From Psychrobacter sp. APC 3426 (GTDB taxonomy: Bacteria; Pseudomonadota; Gammaproteobacteria; Pseudomonadales; Moraxellaceae), in contig NZ_JASDCF010000033.1 in NCBI RefSeq assembly GCF_030408035.1, forward strand, positions 1-32,261: 32,261 nucleotides of DNA, in the 5' to 3' direction. Shown here in pieces: positions 24,109 to 32,261 of this stretch. Position 1 is the stretch's first letter, and each line of letters opens with the position of its first letter. The notes beneath the pieces are model-generated. The model was not told where the DNA came from. It ran no database searches and was given only the letters and a program-made list of their open reading frames with translations. The translations under genes were made by a program, and so were the position numbers.

Positions 24109-25779
24109 CTAAGACAGCTGTCTAATATGCTGTAAGAGCTGATCGGTGGAGGTATCAAATTGACCACTGTCCTCTTGCTGCATCGCATGATGCACCGACT
24201 CAGCCATTTGCTTGCCCATCTCGACGCCCCATTGATCAAACGGATTGATATCCCAAATGCTGGCCATGACATAGACCTTATGCTCGTAAAGCGCTATCAA
24301 TGCGCCTAAGCTATGCGGCGTCAGCTCATCAATCAGTAATGTGGTTGACGGTTGATTCCCATGGTAGTACTTATATTTATCCGCATGAGATACTGTCTTT
24401 GGATCGGCCAGATCTGTTACAGCCGCATTGCCAAATGCCAATACTCGACTTTGCGCCAGACAATTCGCTAAAGACAATTCGTGCTGTTGTTGCAATGATG
24501 AGTTTCGCGCCTCATCACCGTAGCGACGTACGCAAGCGATAAAGTCACAGGAGACCTGCTGCGTGCCTTGATGCAGCAGCTGATAGAATGCATGTTGCGC
24601 ATTTGAGCCAATTTCACCCCATAGAATTGGACACGTATCATAGTCAATATGATCCCCATTCCGAGTAACTGACTTGCCATTACTCTCCATCTCTAGCTGG
24701 GTTAAATAGCTGGGTAAATATCCCAATCGACCGTCATAAGGCAATACGGTGTGTGCATTTACTTGTAAAAAAGTACTGTTCCAAACAGCCAGCAAGCCTA
24801 GCAATACTGGTAAATTATCAGCAAAGTCCACCTGTGTAAAATGCTCATCCATACTATGAGCACCGCTCAATAAAGCCTTAAAGCCACTCATTCCAATACG
24901 AATAGCAATAGCAAGTCCTATCGCTGACCATAAAGAAAAGCGACCGCCGACCCACTCCCAAAGCTGCAACTGATGCTCAGGATGAATTCCCCAAGCACTC
25001 ATTTTTTCACTATTGGCTGAAATGCCAATAAAATGCCGACGCAATACACTATCTTCTGTACCTGCACGGAGCTTTGCCGTTGCAAGTAGCCAAGATAATG
25101 CTGTCTTAGCATTTGATAATGTGTCAACCGTACCAAAGGATTTGGAAGAGATAATAAATAGCGTGGTTTCAGGGTTTAAATGCTTAAGCAAATTATCAAG
25201 CTGAGTACCGTCCATATTAGAGACAAAATGCACCTCAATGCTGGTATCCGCCCATTCATCAAGCGCCGTAGTCGCCATGAGTGGGCCTAGATCAGAACCG
25301 CCAACCCCAATATTGACAACATCTGTAATTGCCTTGCCAGAAAACCCGCGCCATATACCATTGCGCACGCGCTCAGATAGGCGCGCTACTTGTGACAAAC
25401 TATGATGTACATCAGCGACGATATTTTGTCCATCGACTTGTAATGTCGCTGTCGCTGGCAATCGTAATGCTGTGTGCAATGCAGCACGCTGCTCGCTGGT
25501 ATTTACCATCGCCCCTTGTAGTAACGAATCAATACGAGCATCTAGCTCACAACTATCAGCCAAACTCAGTAAGTTAGATAATACTGCCTGATCGATACGC
25601 TGCTTACTAAAATCCATATACAGCGCACCAGCCTGCACGCTAAAATGCTTAGCGCGATAATCATCTTGCGAGAATAGCTGTGCAAGCGACCATGGATGTT
25701 TTGCAAGCGTCTGTAGTTGCTGCCAGTATTTAGAATGTCGAGCACTGCTATATGTCTTGTCGCCCTTTATCTCATTCAT
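24109..25779 (-). CDS. pgi: Glucose-6-phosphate isomerase Pgi
   Basis: The 556-residue enzyme interconverts glucose- and fructose-6-phosphate. Signatures: VNIGVGGSDLGPLMAT, FIISSKSFGTVDTL (sugar-phosphate-binding Ser/Lys/Thr), VGGRFSLWSAIGLA, MESNGKSV, WGEIGSNAQHAFYQLLHQG and the C-terminal FDQWGVEMGKQMA. Its ATG is three bases after the galU stop, so galU-pgi is one operon. In this context it links central metabolism to the nucleotide-sugar supply for the nearby surface-polysaccharide genes, as in Acinetobacter K loci (gpi). Confidence 0.97.
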   Translation of the reverse strand: MNEIKGDKTYSSARHSKYWQQLQTLAKHPWSLAQLFSQDDYRAKHFSVQAGALYMDFSKQRIDQAVLSNLLSLADSCELDARIDSLLQGAMVNTSEQRAALHTALRLPATATLQVDGQNIVADVHHSLSQVARLSERVRNGIWRGFSGKAITDVVNIGVGGSDLGPLMATTALDEWADTSIEVHFVSNMDGTQLDNLLKHLNPETTLFIISSKSFGTVDTLSNAKTALSWLLATAKLRAGTEDSVLRRHFIGISANSEKMSAWGIHPEHQLQLWEWVGGRFSLWSAIGLAIAIRIGMSGFKALLSGAHSMDEHFTQVDFADNLPVLLGLLAVWNSTFLQVNAHTVLPYDGRLGYLPSYLTQLEMESNGKSVTRNGDHIDYDTCPILWGEIGSNAQHAFYQLLHQGTQQVSCDFIACVRRYGDEARNSSLQQQHELSLANCLAQSRVLAFGNAAVTDLADPKTVSHADKYKYYHGNQPSTTLLIDELTPHSLGALIALYEHKVYVMASIWDINPFDQWGVEMGKQMAESVHHAMQQEDSGQFDTSTDQLLQHIRQLS

Positions 25780-25782
25780 CAG

Positions 25783-26676
25783 CTACTCATCATCTGCTAA
25801 TTGCTGCTCGGCAAAGTAGATGAATGCCTGCATATACGAGCGCATACTGCCTGCATCGTAGCTATCACCACGCATGGTCGTGACATGGACACCATATTCA
25901 CTAATGAGCGCGTCAATCGCATCTGTCAGCTGAATCTCACCACCGACAGATGCTTTCGTATTGGCTAAGTAATCAAAGATATGGTTGCTAAATACATAGC
26001 GCCCTACCACAGCCAGATTTGAAGGAGCATCATCTAAATTGGGCTTTTCTACAAAACCAGCCACTTTAAAGCTAGTATTAGTATTTATTTCTTCACCAAT
26101 GTCATTAGTATCACTGAGCTTTTCATCTAGTTGAGCGATACCATACTTATGTATGTCTTCATCCGCTACTTGATCGACCAATATCTGTGAGTGACCATCT
26201 GTAGCAAAGGCATCTAGCATAAAAGCCAAATTGTCAGCAGACATATCAGTGGTAAATGGATCAAGTACGACATCAGGCAATAATACGGCAAAGTCATGCT
26301 CACCAATGACTGGTCGCGCTGCCAGTACTGCATGTCCCAAACCTAACGCCTTACCTTGACGTATCATCGACACAGTCACATCTTCTGGCAACCAATTTAA
26401 GCTATCAGCCAACTCATCTTTGCCTTTATGACGCAATTGGTTATCCAATTCCGCATTGATATCAAAGTAGTTTTCTATCGCGCTTTTTTGTGCATGACCG
26501 ACCAAGACAATATGCTTAATACCTGCTGCAATCGCCTCTTCAACCACGTAATGAATAGCAGGACGATTGCCAAGCGGTAACAACTCTTTTGGCACAGATT
26601 TCGACAATGGCAGCATACGGGTGCCAAAGCCTGCGACAGGAATAACGGCGTGAGTGATGTTGTTAGGTCCAATCAT
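25783..26676 (-). CDS. galU: UTP-glucose-1-phosphate uridylyltransferase GalU
   Basis: Nucleotidyltransferase of 297 residues that makes UDP-glucose. Motifs: VAGFGTRMLPLSKSVPKELLPLGNRPAIHYVVEEA (given in part; G16-R20 loop and K30), QGKALGLGHAVL, VLLPDVVLDP, and GFVEKPN. The start is supported by family alignment (MIGPNNITHAVIPVAG), although the ribosome-binding site is weak. It lies downstream of the KpsC-like gene on the same strand (121-bp gap) and immediately before pgi. Confidence 0.96.
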   Translation of the reverse strand: MIGPNNITHAVIPVAGFGTRMLPLSKSVPKELLPLGNRPAIHYVVEEAIAAGIKHIVLVGHAQKSAIENYFDINAELDNQLRHKGKDELADSLNWLPEDVTVSMIRQGKALGLGHAVLAARPVIGEHDFAVLLPDVVLDPFTTDMSADNLAFMLDAFATDGHSQILVDQVADEDIHKYGIAQLDEKLSDTNDIGEEINTNTSFKVAGFVEKPNLDDAPSNLAVVGRYVFSNHIFDYLANTKASVGGEIQLTDAIDALISEYGVHVTTMRGDSYDAGSMRSYMQAFIYFAEQQLADDE

Positions 26677-26797
26677 ATAAATACAGCACCTTGTTAAGAA
26701 AAGTTTTATCTTTCAAAAGAATATCATTATTTTAAAAATAACAATAACAATAACTACAATAAGCCATAACTAAAATATCGTTTGAACTTCCTACTTC

Positions 26798-27913
26798 TTA
26801 GCCTTCAAGATCAGAACAAGCCGCTTTCTCAGCCAATAACTTTTTAATAACGTCTTCTACTTCAACTGTTTCATTCTTATCAAAATCAAAATATTTAGGA
26901 TACAGGATATAGGCAGCAGCAAGAATCTCCTCTACTGTTCGCTTTACTTTCCGCCGCAAGTTTGGCTGACGATCATCGGTGACACCCCAACCAGAATAAA
27001 AAGGACAACCGAAAGTTGTAACTGATATGTTCCTTAGTAGAGCCTCAAACCCTGCTTGAGAGGTTATCGTATACACATGATCAATTGTTTCTAATGACTG
27101 TGCAAGTGGAATATCATCTACTAATACCTCACAAATATCGGCGACCTCCTTTGGGTCTGAAAGCATTTTACGCTTTTGAAGTAAGACATCTGGATGAGGT
27201 TTGTAGATAACTTGAGAGGAAGGATTTTCACTTACTGCTAAACGTACTAAGTCATTGTTTGTAATCGGGCTTGCGCAACCATATTTTATAGATGCGTCAT
27301 CCTCAACTTGTCCAAGAACTAAAACCCGTTTTTTAGTTTTTTCTCCATAGATACTATTTATGTCGACATCAGAACTATGGTTATACTTGCTTATGCCAGT
27401 ATTTAATAGTGTGCTTTTTAGTCGTCTAGCACGGGCTAACAACTCTAAATCTGAGGCAAAGTCATAATTATTGAGGATATCTTCCAACTCTGATACTTGT
27501 TGTGCATTAAAGTAGATTGTTTTGGAATCAAAATTTAATGACATAGGTGGAGTATGCTCAGAACCCAAACCTATTGAACGTATAAAACCATCTTCGACAT
27601 ATGTAATTTTTGCACTACTGTCTTTAATGATTTCAGGTAAAGTCATACCCCAAACCAAAACCTCAATATTATTATCGATAATATGAGGCAGATACTTTCT
27701 TTTGAGTAAAGACTCATTCAAGTTTATAGGAATATATACAATTGTTTTATTTGGATAAAACTTCTCTAAGTAAGGTCGTTTCCACTCTTTAATATTAAAA
27801 GCAAATACAGTTTTTTTTGGATCTACTTTAAGGTGTTTACGATTATTGATAAAGTCAATAAAGAACTGCTTGGGATTTAATACTAACTTTCTGGTTAATC
27901 TATACAGTATCAT
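26798..27913 (-). CDS. Single-module KpsC-like capsule polysaccharide biosynthesis protein
   Basis: The 371-residue protein has the Capsule_synth (KpsC/KpsS, LipA/LipB) signatures: VEDGFIRSIGLGSEHTPPMSL, VLVLGQVEDDASIKYGC, VIYKPHPDV, and the C-terminal VYTITSQAGFEALLRN ... TFGCPFYSGWGVTDDRQ. KpsC is a dual beta-Kdo transferase of about 675 residues that builds the lipid linker of ABC-transporter-dependent capsules. Here only one such module is present, so it is probably a single retaining glycosyltransferase acting on the cytoplasmic membrane face. The N-terminus (MILYRLTRKLVLNPKQFFID) is basic and may associate with membrane. The gene is clearly AT-richer than the housekeeping genes. The activity and acceptor are inferred. 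Confidence 0.82.
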   Translation of the reverse strand: MILYRLTRKLVLNPKQFFIDFINNRKHLKVDPKKTVFAFNIKEWKRPYLEKFYPNKTIVYIPINLNESLLKRKYLPHIIDNNIEVLVWGMTLPEIIKDSSAKITYVEDGFIRSIGLGSEHTPPMSLNFDSKTIYFNAQQVSELEDILNNYDFASDLELLARARRLKSTLLNTGISKYNHSSDVDINSIYGEKTKKRVLVLGQVEDDASIKYGCASPITNNDLVRLAVSENPSSQVIYKPHPDVLLQKRKMLSDPKEVADICEVLVDDIPLAQSLETIDHVYTITSQAGFEALLRNISVTTFGCPFYSGWGVTDDRQPNLRRKVKRTVEEILAAAYILYPKYFDFDKNETVEVEDVIKKLLAEKAACSDLEG

Positions 27914-27997
27914 TAAGAAACCTATTAAAAAGTCACTTTCTTAAAGCGACTTACTTCATTTCCAAATTTGTGATATCAAATCGAATTTATTATTAAG

Positions 27998-28367
27998 TTA
28001 TGCTAAAGATTTTAAGGCTTTTATATAGCTCTGACGTTTAGGCTGCAATTTAACTGCTTCTAGTAGCTAGGCCTTGGCTAGTGATTTATTACCTAACTCT
28101 AAATAAATCATAGCAAGATCATACTTGGACTGATATGAATCTGACCATCTCTTTTGAATATCTTGATGTACCTTTACAGCCTCTTCTAGTAATCCAATCC
28201 GACGTAGGTAATACATGAAATCAACATGACATTCGACAATCTCTATCTTAAAGCCAATATAAATAATATATGCTTTTCACAACTTGATACGCTTCAGACT
28301 TATATAGTAAGTATTTTTTAACATCAAATAGATGTATATCAAATGAGTATGAGAAAGATTTTATCAT
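27998..28367 (-). pseudogene. Decayed TPR-repeat gene
   Basis: Read on the minus strand, an ATG at 28367 opens MIKSFSYSFDIHLFDVKKYL... and runs to a stop near 28260. The reading then continues one frame over as IEIVECHVDFMYYLRRIGLL, then EEAVKVHQDIQKRWSDSYQS, then KYDLAMIYLELGNKSLAKA, where an in-frame TAG at 28067-28069 interrupts it, then LLEAVKLQPKRQSYIKALKS until a TAA at 27998-28000. The EEAVKVHQ / KYDLAMIYLELGN / AKA-LLEAVKLQP pattern is that of tetratricopeptide repeats. At least one frameshift and one nonsense mutation are needed, so the gene of about 120 codons is broken. It lies upstream of the KpsC-like gene on the same strand. Confidence 0.75.
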
Positions 28368-28646
28368 GCATTAAGGCATCTGTTACGACTTATGTGAGAT
28401 GAGATTTTAGAAGTACGAACATAAGTATAAATCATAATATCATAATAGACTAAATTCTACGTTACGATACTGTCTTGGATAGATAGTATTTCATGAGATA
28501 TTGCTGTATGTCATTATCGACTACCTACCTGCAAAGTGTTATATTGAGACCCATTTGTACAAGTAGCTGAACTATATTTGTAAGATAGTATTATCTCTTA
28601 GATTAATAGCTTCTGCAAACGAAAGCCGTAAGGCTATTAAAGAATA
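28368..28646. other. AT-rich intergenic region with no recognised gene
   Basis: Nothing beyond simple AT-rich sequence is recognised here. It separates the decayed TPR gene from the promoter of the divergently transcribed asparagine-synthetase-like gene. Confidence 0.5.
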
Positions 28647-28675
28647 TTGTCAATTTAATCTTTCATAATGATAAT
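28647..28675 (+). promoter_or_regulatory. Sigma-70-type promoter of the asparagine-synthetase-like gene
   Basis: TTGTCA (28647-28652) and GATAAT (28670-28675) are separated by exactly 17 bp, about 33 bases before the ATG at 28709. Confidence 0.6.
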
Positions 28676-28708
28676 GCTCTACAAATTCATACATATTGAG
28701 ACAATTTA

Positions 28709-30505
28709 ATGAAAATTCAAAACCTAGCTTTTTTTCAAAACAGAGATACAACTAAAACAGAAGTGCAAGTTTATGGTACTCCATACCATTGTGCTCAGGC
28801 AGAACTCATTGAACGATATAAAAAATTATCTTTAGAAGACTTTTTGGAACAAGAGGCACGCCACGGAATTGGTAATTATGCAATAGTGGACTTCAACCAT
28901 CTAACCACCAGAGTAATTACTTCTACTGCATATTGTGGTGGTTATTTCTATGAAGATTCAACTGGCGTTCGAGTAGGAACTACACTCAAAAGCGTTCTTC
29001 CTGAAAAGCCTATTTTTGATGAATTCGGGTTATGTTTTTTCTTGACACCTCACCCTAAAACAGCTTTTAGTCAAATGCCATTGAGTACTGTCTTTAAAAA
29101 TGTATATCGTATTCCGCCTGCCTCAGTATTTGAATTCACTGAAGGTGTGAAAACTAACTCGTACTTGTATCTATCATATGGTCGTCGTACTGCTCCACCT
29201 GTAAGCTTTGAAGATGCATTGTGGGAAGTGGCACAGAAAATGTCTGATTCTTTCAAAGAAAAAAACATTAAGCCTATATTGTTTTTTTCGGGTGGTGCTG
29301 ATTGCTTAGTATTATATTTAGCGTTAGCTCACCTCATGGGTAAGGATAATATTCGTGTCATTACTATGCAAACCTTAGGTAAAAGATCAAAATCAAATGG
29401 ACATGAAAGAGCTGTACCTGTAGCTAGAAACTGCGGCATGAAAATAGAAATCTTACCAGATAACTCATTAACTTCACCAAATGTTGCTAAATTAGTAGCT
29501 TCGATGATGAGTAAAGATATGATTGGCTCAGTTTCTCCTCATTTAGCATTAGAAGATTGCGATGCAAATGTACCTATAATCCATGGTCAAAACATGGATG
29601 CAGTTGCTTTGAACACTATGGATGCAATTCAGTTTAATTTGGAGAAAGGCTATTTAACAGATGCTATTTTACCAAAAGTTAATGAAAAGACTGAACTAAA
29701 ACAGTACAAAGCATTTATTAATAACTTGGTTAATACAGCAGAGTTTTTGAGTGAGACTGAGTTTCAAAAAACCTCAGCTAAATCTTTTGCAAAACAATTT
29801 GGTGGTATCCCCGATCCAGAGCCTGGCGGTAAAGGAATTATACGGGGTTTATTAACAAGCCAATATCCAAATGTTCTACCTTATCCTAAGCGTCCTGCAA
29901 GCCACTGTAAAATGCTTGATGCTGCGAATAGAGAAGTTGAACTGTATAAAGATTTCGTGAATGAAATAGACTTGGCGGGTCAGAGAACCGCTGATGTTGC
30001 ACGCTTTTGTACCTATTCAGCTATTGCTTCTAAGCGATTAACAACATTTTCAATATCTTCAGGTAGTCGACCTGAATTATTAGCAATGTCTGGGCCAATA
30101 ACTTCATATTTTATAGGCAAGAAGAAGAGTATGCTTGAAGCTAGTCAGCCCAAGCGTGAAATATATGACTTTATCAAAAAAATGACAGGTAAAAACTACT
30201 CAGAACTAGTAGTTCAAAACTCTGAGGATCGTATTTTACTTGATGAGTTAGATATTTCAGTACGAAACGAAGATAAACTACTAACAGATTATTCTGCGAA
30301 CCTTAAAGTTGACAAATTGAAAATTCTTGACTGTATTGAAGATGAAAGAATCAAATCTAATATAACTAAGTTATTTGAAGAAAAAATAGGCAAAGCTCCA
30401 GGCTTTGAACGCCAAATACTTAATCTAGAACTTCTTTTACTAAGTCATCAAGAGGATAGTGAGTTTACGAACCCTAATCAAAATGTCAAAAAAAAAACAC
30501 CCTAA
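28709..30505 (+). CDS. Asparagine-synthetase-like ATP-pyrophosphatase with degenerate N-terminal amidotransferase domain
   Basis: The 598-residue protein has an Ntn-amidotransferase-like N-terminal half (GNYAIVDFNHLTTRVIT ... GYFYEDSTGVRVGTTLKSVL, about residues 50-100) and a C-terminal AsnB-type ATP-pyrophosphatase domain with the PP-loop LFFSGGADC at 192-199 in place of the usual SGGxDS. The protein begins MKIQ, not MC, so the catalytic Cys2 of glutamine-dependent enzymes is absent. Beta-lactam synthetase and lasso-peptide cyclases share that loss, so it may form an amide from a bound amine or free ammonia rather than from glutamine. Its surroundings suggest work on a surface polysaccharide or a small peptide. 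The gene is AT-rich. The stop lies within 10 bases of a ten-A tract that also controls the next frame. Confidence 0.78.
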   Translation: MKIQNLAFFQNRDTTKTEVQVYGTPYHCAQAELIERYKKLSLEDFLEQEARHGIGNYAIVDFNHLTTRVITSTAYCGGYFYEDSTGVRVGTTLKSVLPEKPIFDEFGLCFFLTPHPKTAFSQMPLSTVFKNVYRIPPASVFEFTEGVKTNSYLYLSYGRRTAPPVSFEDALWEVAQKMSDSFKEKNIKPILFFSGGADCLVLYLALAHLMGKDNIRVITMQTLGKRSKSNGHERAVPVARNCGMKIEILPDNSLTSPNVAKLVASMMSKDMIGSVSPHLALEDCDANVPIIHGQNMDAVALNTMDAIQFNLEKGYLTDAILPKVNEKTELKQYKAFINNLVNTAEFLSETEFQKTSAKSFAKQFGGIPDPEPGGKGIIRGLLTSQYPNVLPYPKRPASHCKMLDAANREVELYKDFVNEIDLAGQRTADVARFCTYSAIASKRLTTFSISSGSRPELLAMSGPITSYFIGKKKSMLEASQPKREIYDFIKKMTGKNYSELVVQNSEDRILLDELDISVRNEDKLLTDYSANLKVDKLKILDCIEDERIKSNITKLFEEKIGKAPGFERQILNLELLLLSHQEDSEFTNPNQNVKKKTP

Positions 30506-32172
30506 AATATGAAAAACTACTTTCTATAGGTAAAGATTTAGAGTCGCAGAAAAAAACACAGGAAGCAGAAAAAATATATCAACAGGCTTTTGAGGATTAC
30601 CCTGAAGAGCCTGCTAGTTTAGAATGCTTAATTAATATTTCTCAACGCAGTAAAAACTTCCATATTGTCATAGAGCTGACTCAAATTTTTATTATAAAAT
30701 TTCCAAAAATATGGAATAGTTATTGGCAAGATTCAAAAGTCGAAAATAAAATACATATTGGATATGTAAGTGCTTTATTACACGTAAATAAAACTGAAAA
30801 AGCAAAAAATATCGCTTCTACTTTGTTAACCAAATATCCAAACAGTGTCTCAGTACACTATGTTTTAATGCTAATACATCAGAAGATAAAAGATTATCAT
30901 AATTCTTTTAGTTATTTTGAGTCATCTATCACACTCACTGATAATGAATTAGTGAAAAAGGATTTGATAATCTTATCTAAAACAACCTTTACTGAGCTAA
31001 GATTTTTTGATAAATACGAAGATCTAATAAATGAGTTAGTAGAGAAATTCCCTAACCGACCTGACGTATTATCGGCTTGGCTAGAACTACCTATGTTAGC
31101 TCTTCCTTTGATAAAATCTTGGGAAATAAGCATTAAGAAACTTCAAAAGATATTAGACAAAAAAAATCCTCATATAAAGTTTTTAGACAAATATGCCGGT
31201 CTACTACTTTCTACTGAAAGAATAGAAGAAGCTGATGACTTTCTGCGTCAGCAGCTTAAAATTCGACCTAAACATTTAGGTCTTAATAGAAAATATTGTA
31301 TTTGTGCTCATCATAGAAAAAATTGGGAAGAAGCAGAAAGGAGACTCGATAATTATTATAGTCTTTTTCCAAATGACAAATCAGATACCTTTTTTTATTA
31401 TATGCATGTTTTATATAAACTTAACAAGTTCGATAAGTTGAAAACCAAATATAAAAAATTTAACTCTATAAGATTTGAGAATATTAATAAAAACGATAAT
31501 TTAGACGAACTTCAAATTCGTTTGCTATTAAGAGATTACGAAAACCTCCCTATCTTAAATACTGTCATACCTTTCAATATAAAAAGCAAATTTGAGAGAC
31601 TCTACGATGCCAATAATATTTCAATAAGAAAAGTGATTAATAATCCTGAAAGTGAAGTTCTATTTGTATGTCTTGGCGGCATACATCCCTATGCACCTAA
31701 ACAGTATACGTTGAATAATTTTGAAAATACATACTACTTTGATAAGACTGTAAAATCTAAGGAACAAAGTCACTCCTTTCAAGGTCTAGCAAATAAAACA
31801 AAACAATTTAATTACCTGTTAATAAACGATTTTAGTAGCAGTTACGGGTTATTGAATAAAGATTTATTTTTAAAAAAAATTGAAGAAAGTGTAAAATCAA
31901 TAAATCACAAGTACTTAGTTTGTATTGGTAGTTCAGCTGGTGCCTTTTCGAGCATAATGATTGGTCAATTGCTAAAAGCAAATGTCGTATTTGCTTTTAT
32001 GGCGAGAACTCAGGCATTCCTTAGTCGAACTCACGAATTTTATCGAGACTTACATATAAGTTCGCGTTTGTTTAAACCTCAAGATATAGATATTGGATAT
32101 CTGCAATATAGAAGTGGAGGTTTCTACCCTAAAGTGAACCGCCCCGGGATTGTCGGAGACTCAATTTTCTGA
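30483..32172 (+). pseudogene. TPR / alpha-beta-hydrolase-like gene, out of frame at a poly-A tract and cut by an IS
   Basis: The frame is open from 30484 to the IS end near 32134 and beyond to a stop at 32172. It encodes TPR-like helices (KDLESQKKTQEAEKIYQQAF, NKTEKAKNIASTLLTKYP, ERIEEADDFLRQQLKIRP, NWEEAERRLDNYYSLFP) followed by a hydrolase-like domain: VLFVCLGGIHPYAP and the nucleophile-elbow-like YLVCIGSSAGAFSSIMIGQL. No ATG, GTG or TTG is in frame before a TTG at 30823, although the TPR pattern begins about 110 codons earlier. The ATG at 30483 would open it if the ten-A tract at 30488-30497 had nine As (MSKKNTLKYEKLL). The last dozen residues come from the IS, so the natural C-terminus is lost. 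No specific function is assigned. Confidence 0.72.
30488..30497 (+). repeat. Ten-A homopolymer at the gene junction
   Basis: Ten consecutive As overlap the end of the asparagine-synthetase-like gene and the first codons of the TPR/hydrolase-like gene. Nine As put the ATG at 30483 in frame with the long downstream frame; with ten As that ATG reaches TGA at 30510-30512. Confidence 0.9.
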
Positions 32173-32261
32173 GAGAATACGACAATGAAAACACGAAACT
32201 ATACCCCTGAAATGCAAGAGCGAGCCGTCCGTATGCTAATTGAAGCTAAAGACGACTACCC
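32135..32261 (+). mobile_element. Left end of an IS3-family insertion sequence, continuing past the window
   Basis: TGAACCGCCCCGGG at 32135 is a typical IS3-group terminus beginning TG. It is followed after 50 bases by the start of an OrfA-type gene. It interrupts the TPR/hydrolase-like frame. The other end and the target duplication are outside the window. Confidence 0.85.
32185..32261 (+). CDS. IS3-family transposase OrfA, 3' end outside window
   Basis: Only 25 codons are visible: MKTRNYTPEMQERAVRMLIE followed by AKDDY. This is the start of the IS3-group OrfA helix-turn-helix protein, which binds the element ends and is normally fused to OrfB by -1 frameshifting. A GAGAG ribosome-binding site lies 10 bases upstream. 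The family call rests on this N-terminus and the adjacent terminus sequence. Confidence 0.85.
   Translation, partial: MKTRNYTPEMQERAVRMLIEAKDDY

Overview
The window looks like the chromosome of a Psychrobacter-type gammaproteobacterium (Moraxellaceae). This is inferred from recalled protein resemblance and gene order: ubiG-mupP-yciK opposite dsbA, pcnB-folK-panB-panC, and a galU/pgi/ugd-like/manB sugar module like the one that borders Acinetobacter capsule (K) loci. No database search was run.

Layout. 1-3442: the 3' part of a saccharopine-dehydrogenase-like oxidoreductase whose N-terminus is built from a perfect 15-bp tandem repeat, then two small exported proteins of unknown function. 3577-7676: tex (-), an OmpR-type response regulator without an adjacent sensor kinase (+), and a YbiI-like zinc-finger protein (-). 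7861-10492: the minus-strand cluster ubiG, mupP (peptidoglycan recycling), yciK. 10988-11608: dsbA (+). 11938-19897: a long minus-strand housekeeping block read mazG-comEA, pcnB-folK-panB-panC, rapZ, darP. Two copies of an intergenic repeat with palindromic arms sit in this part. 20021-20822: a complete IS1-family element with an 8-bp target duplication, inserted just upstream of manB. 20864-26676: sugar-nucleotide genes manB (+), a degenerate UDP-glucose-dehydrogenase paralogue, pgi and galU (all -), plus a 139-bp MITE-like element.

26798-32261: a visibly AT-richer, probably transferred surface-polysaccharide region. It holds a single-module KpsC-like gene (-), a broken TPR gene (-), an asparagine-synthetase-like gene whose N-terminal domain lacks the glutaminase cysteine (+), and a TPR/hydrolase-like gene (+) cut by the left end of an IS3-family element.

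The most interesting spot is a ten-A tract at 30488-30497, where the asparagine-synthetase-like gene ends and the TPR/hydrolase-like gene should begin. The second frame is open for about 1.65 kb with no usable start of its own, but the ATG at 30483 opens it if one A is lost. That suggests a phase-variable or slippage-controlled gene pair. The degenerate Ugd paralogue, with three catalytic positions changed, is the second notable observation.
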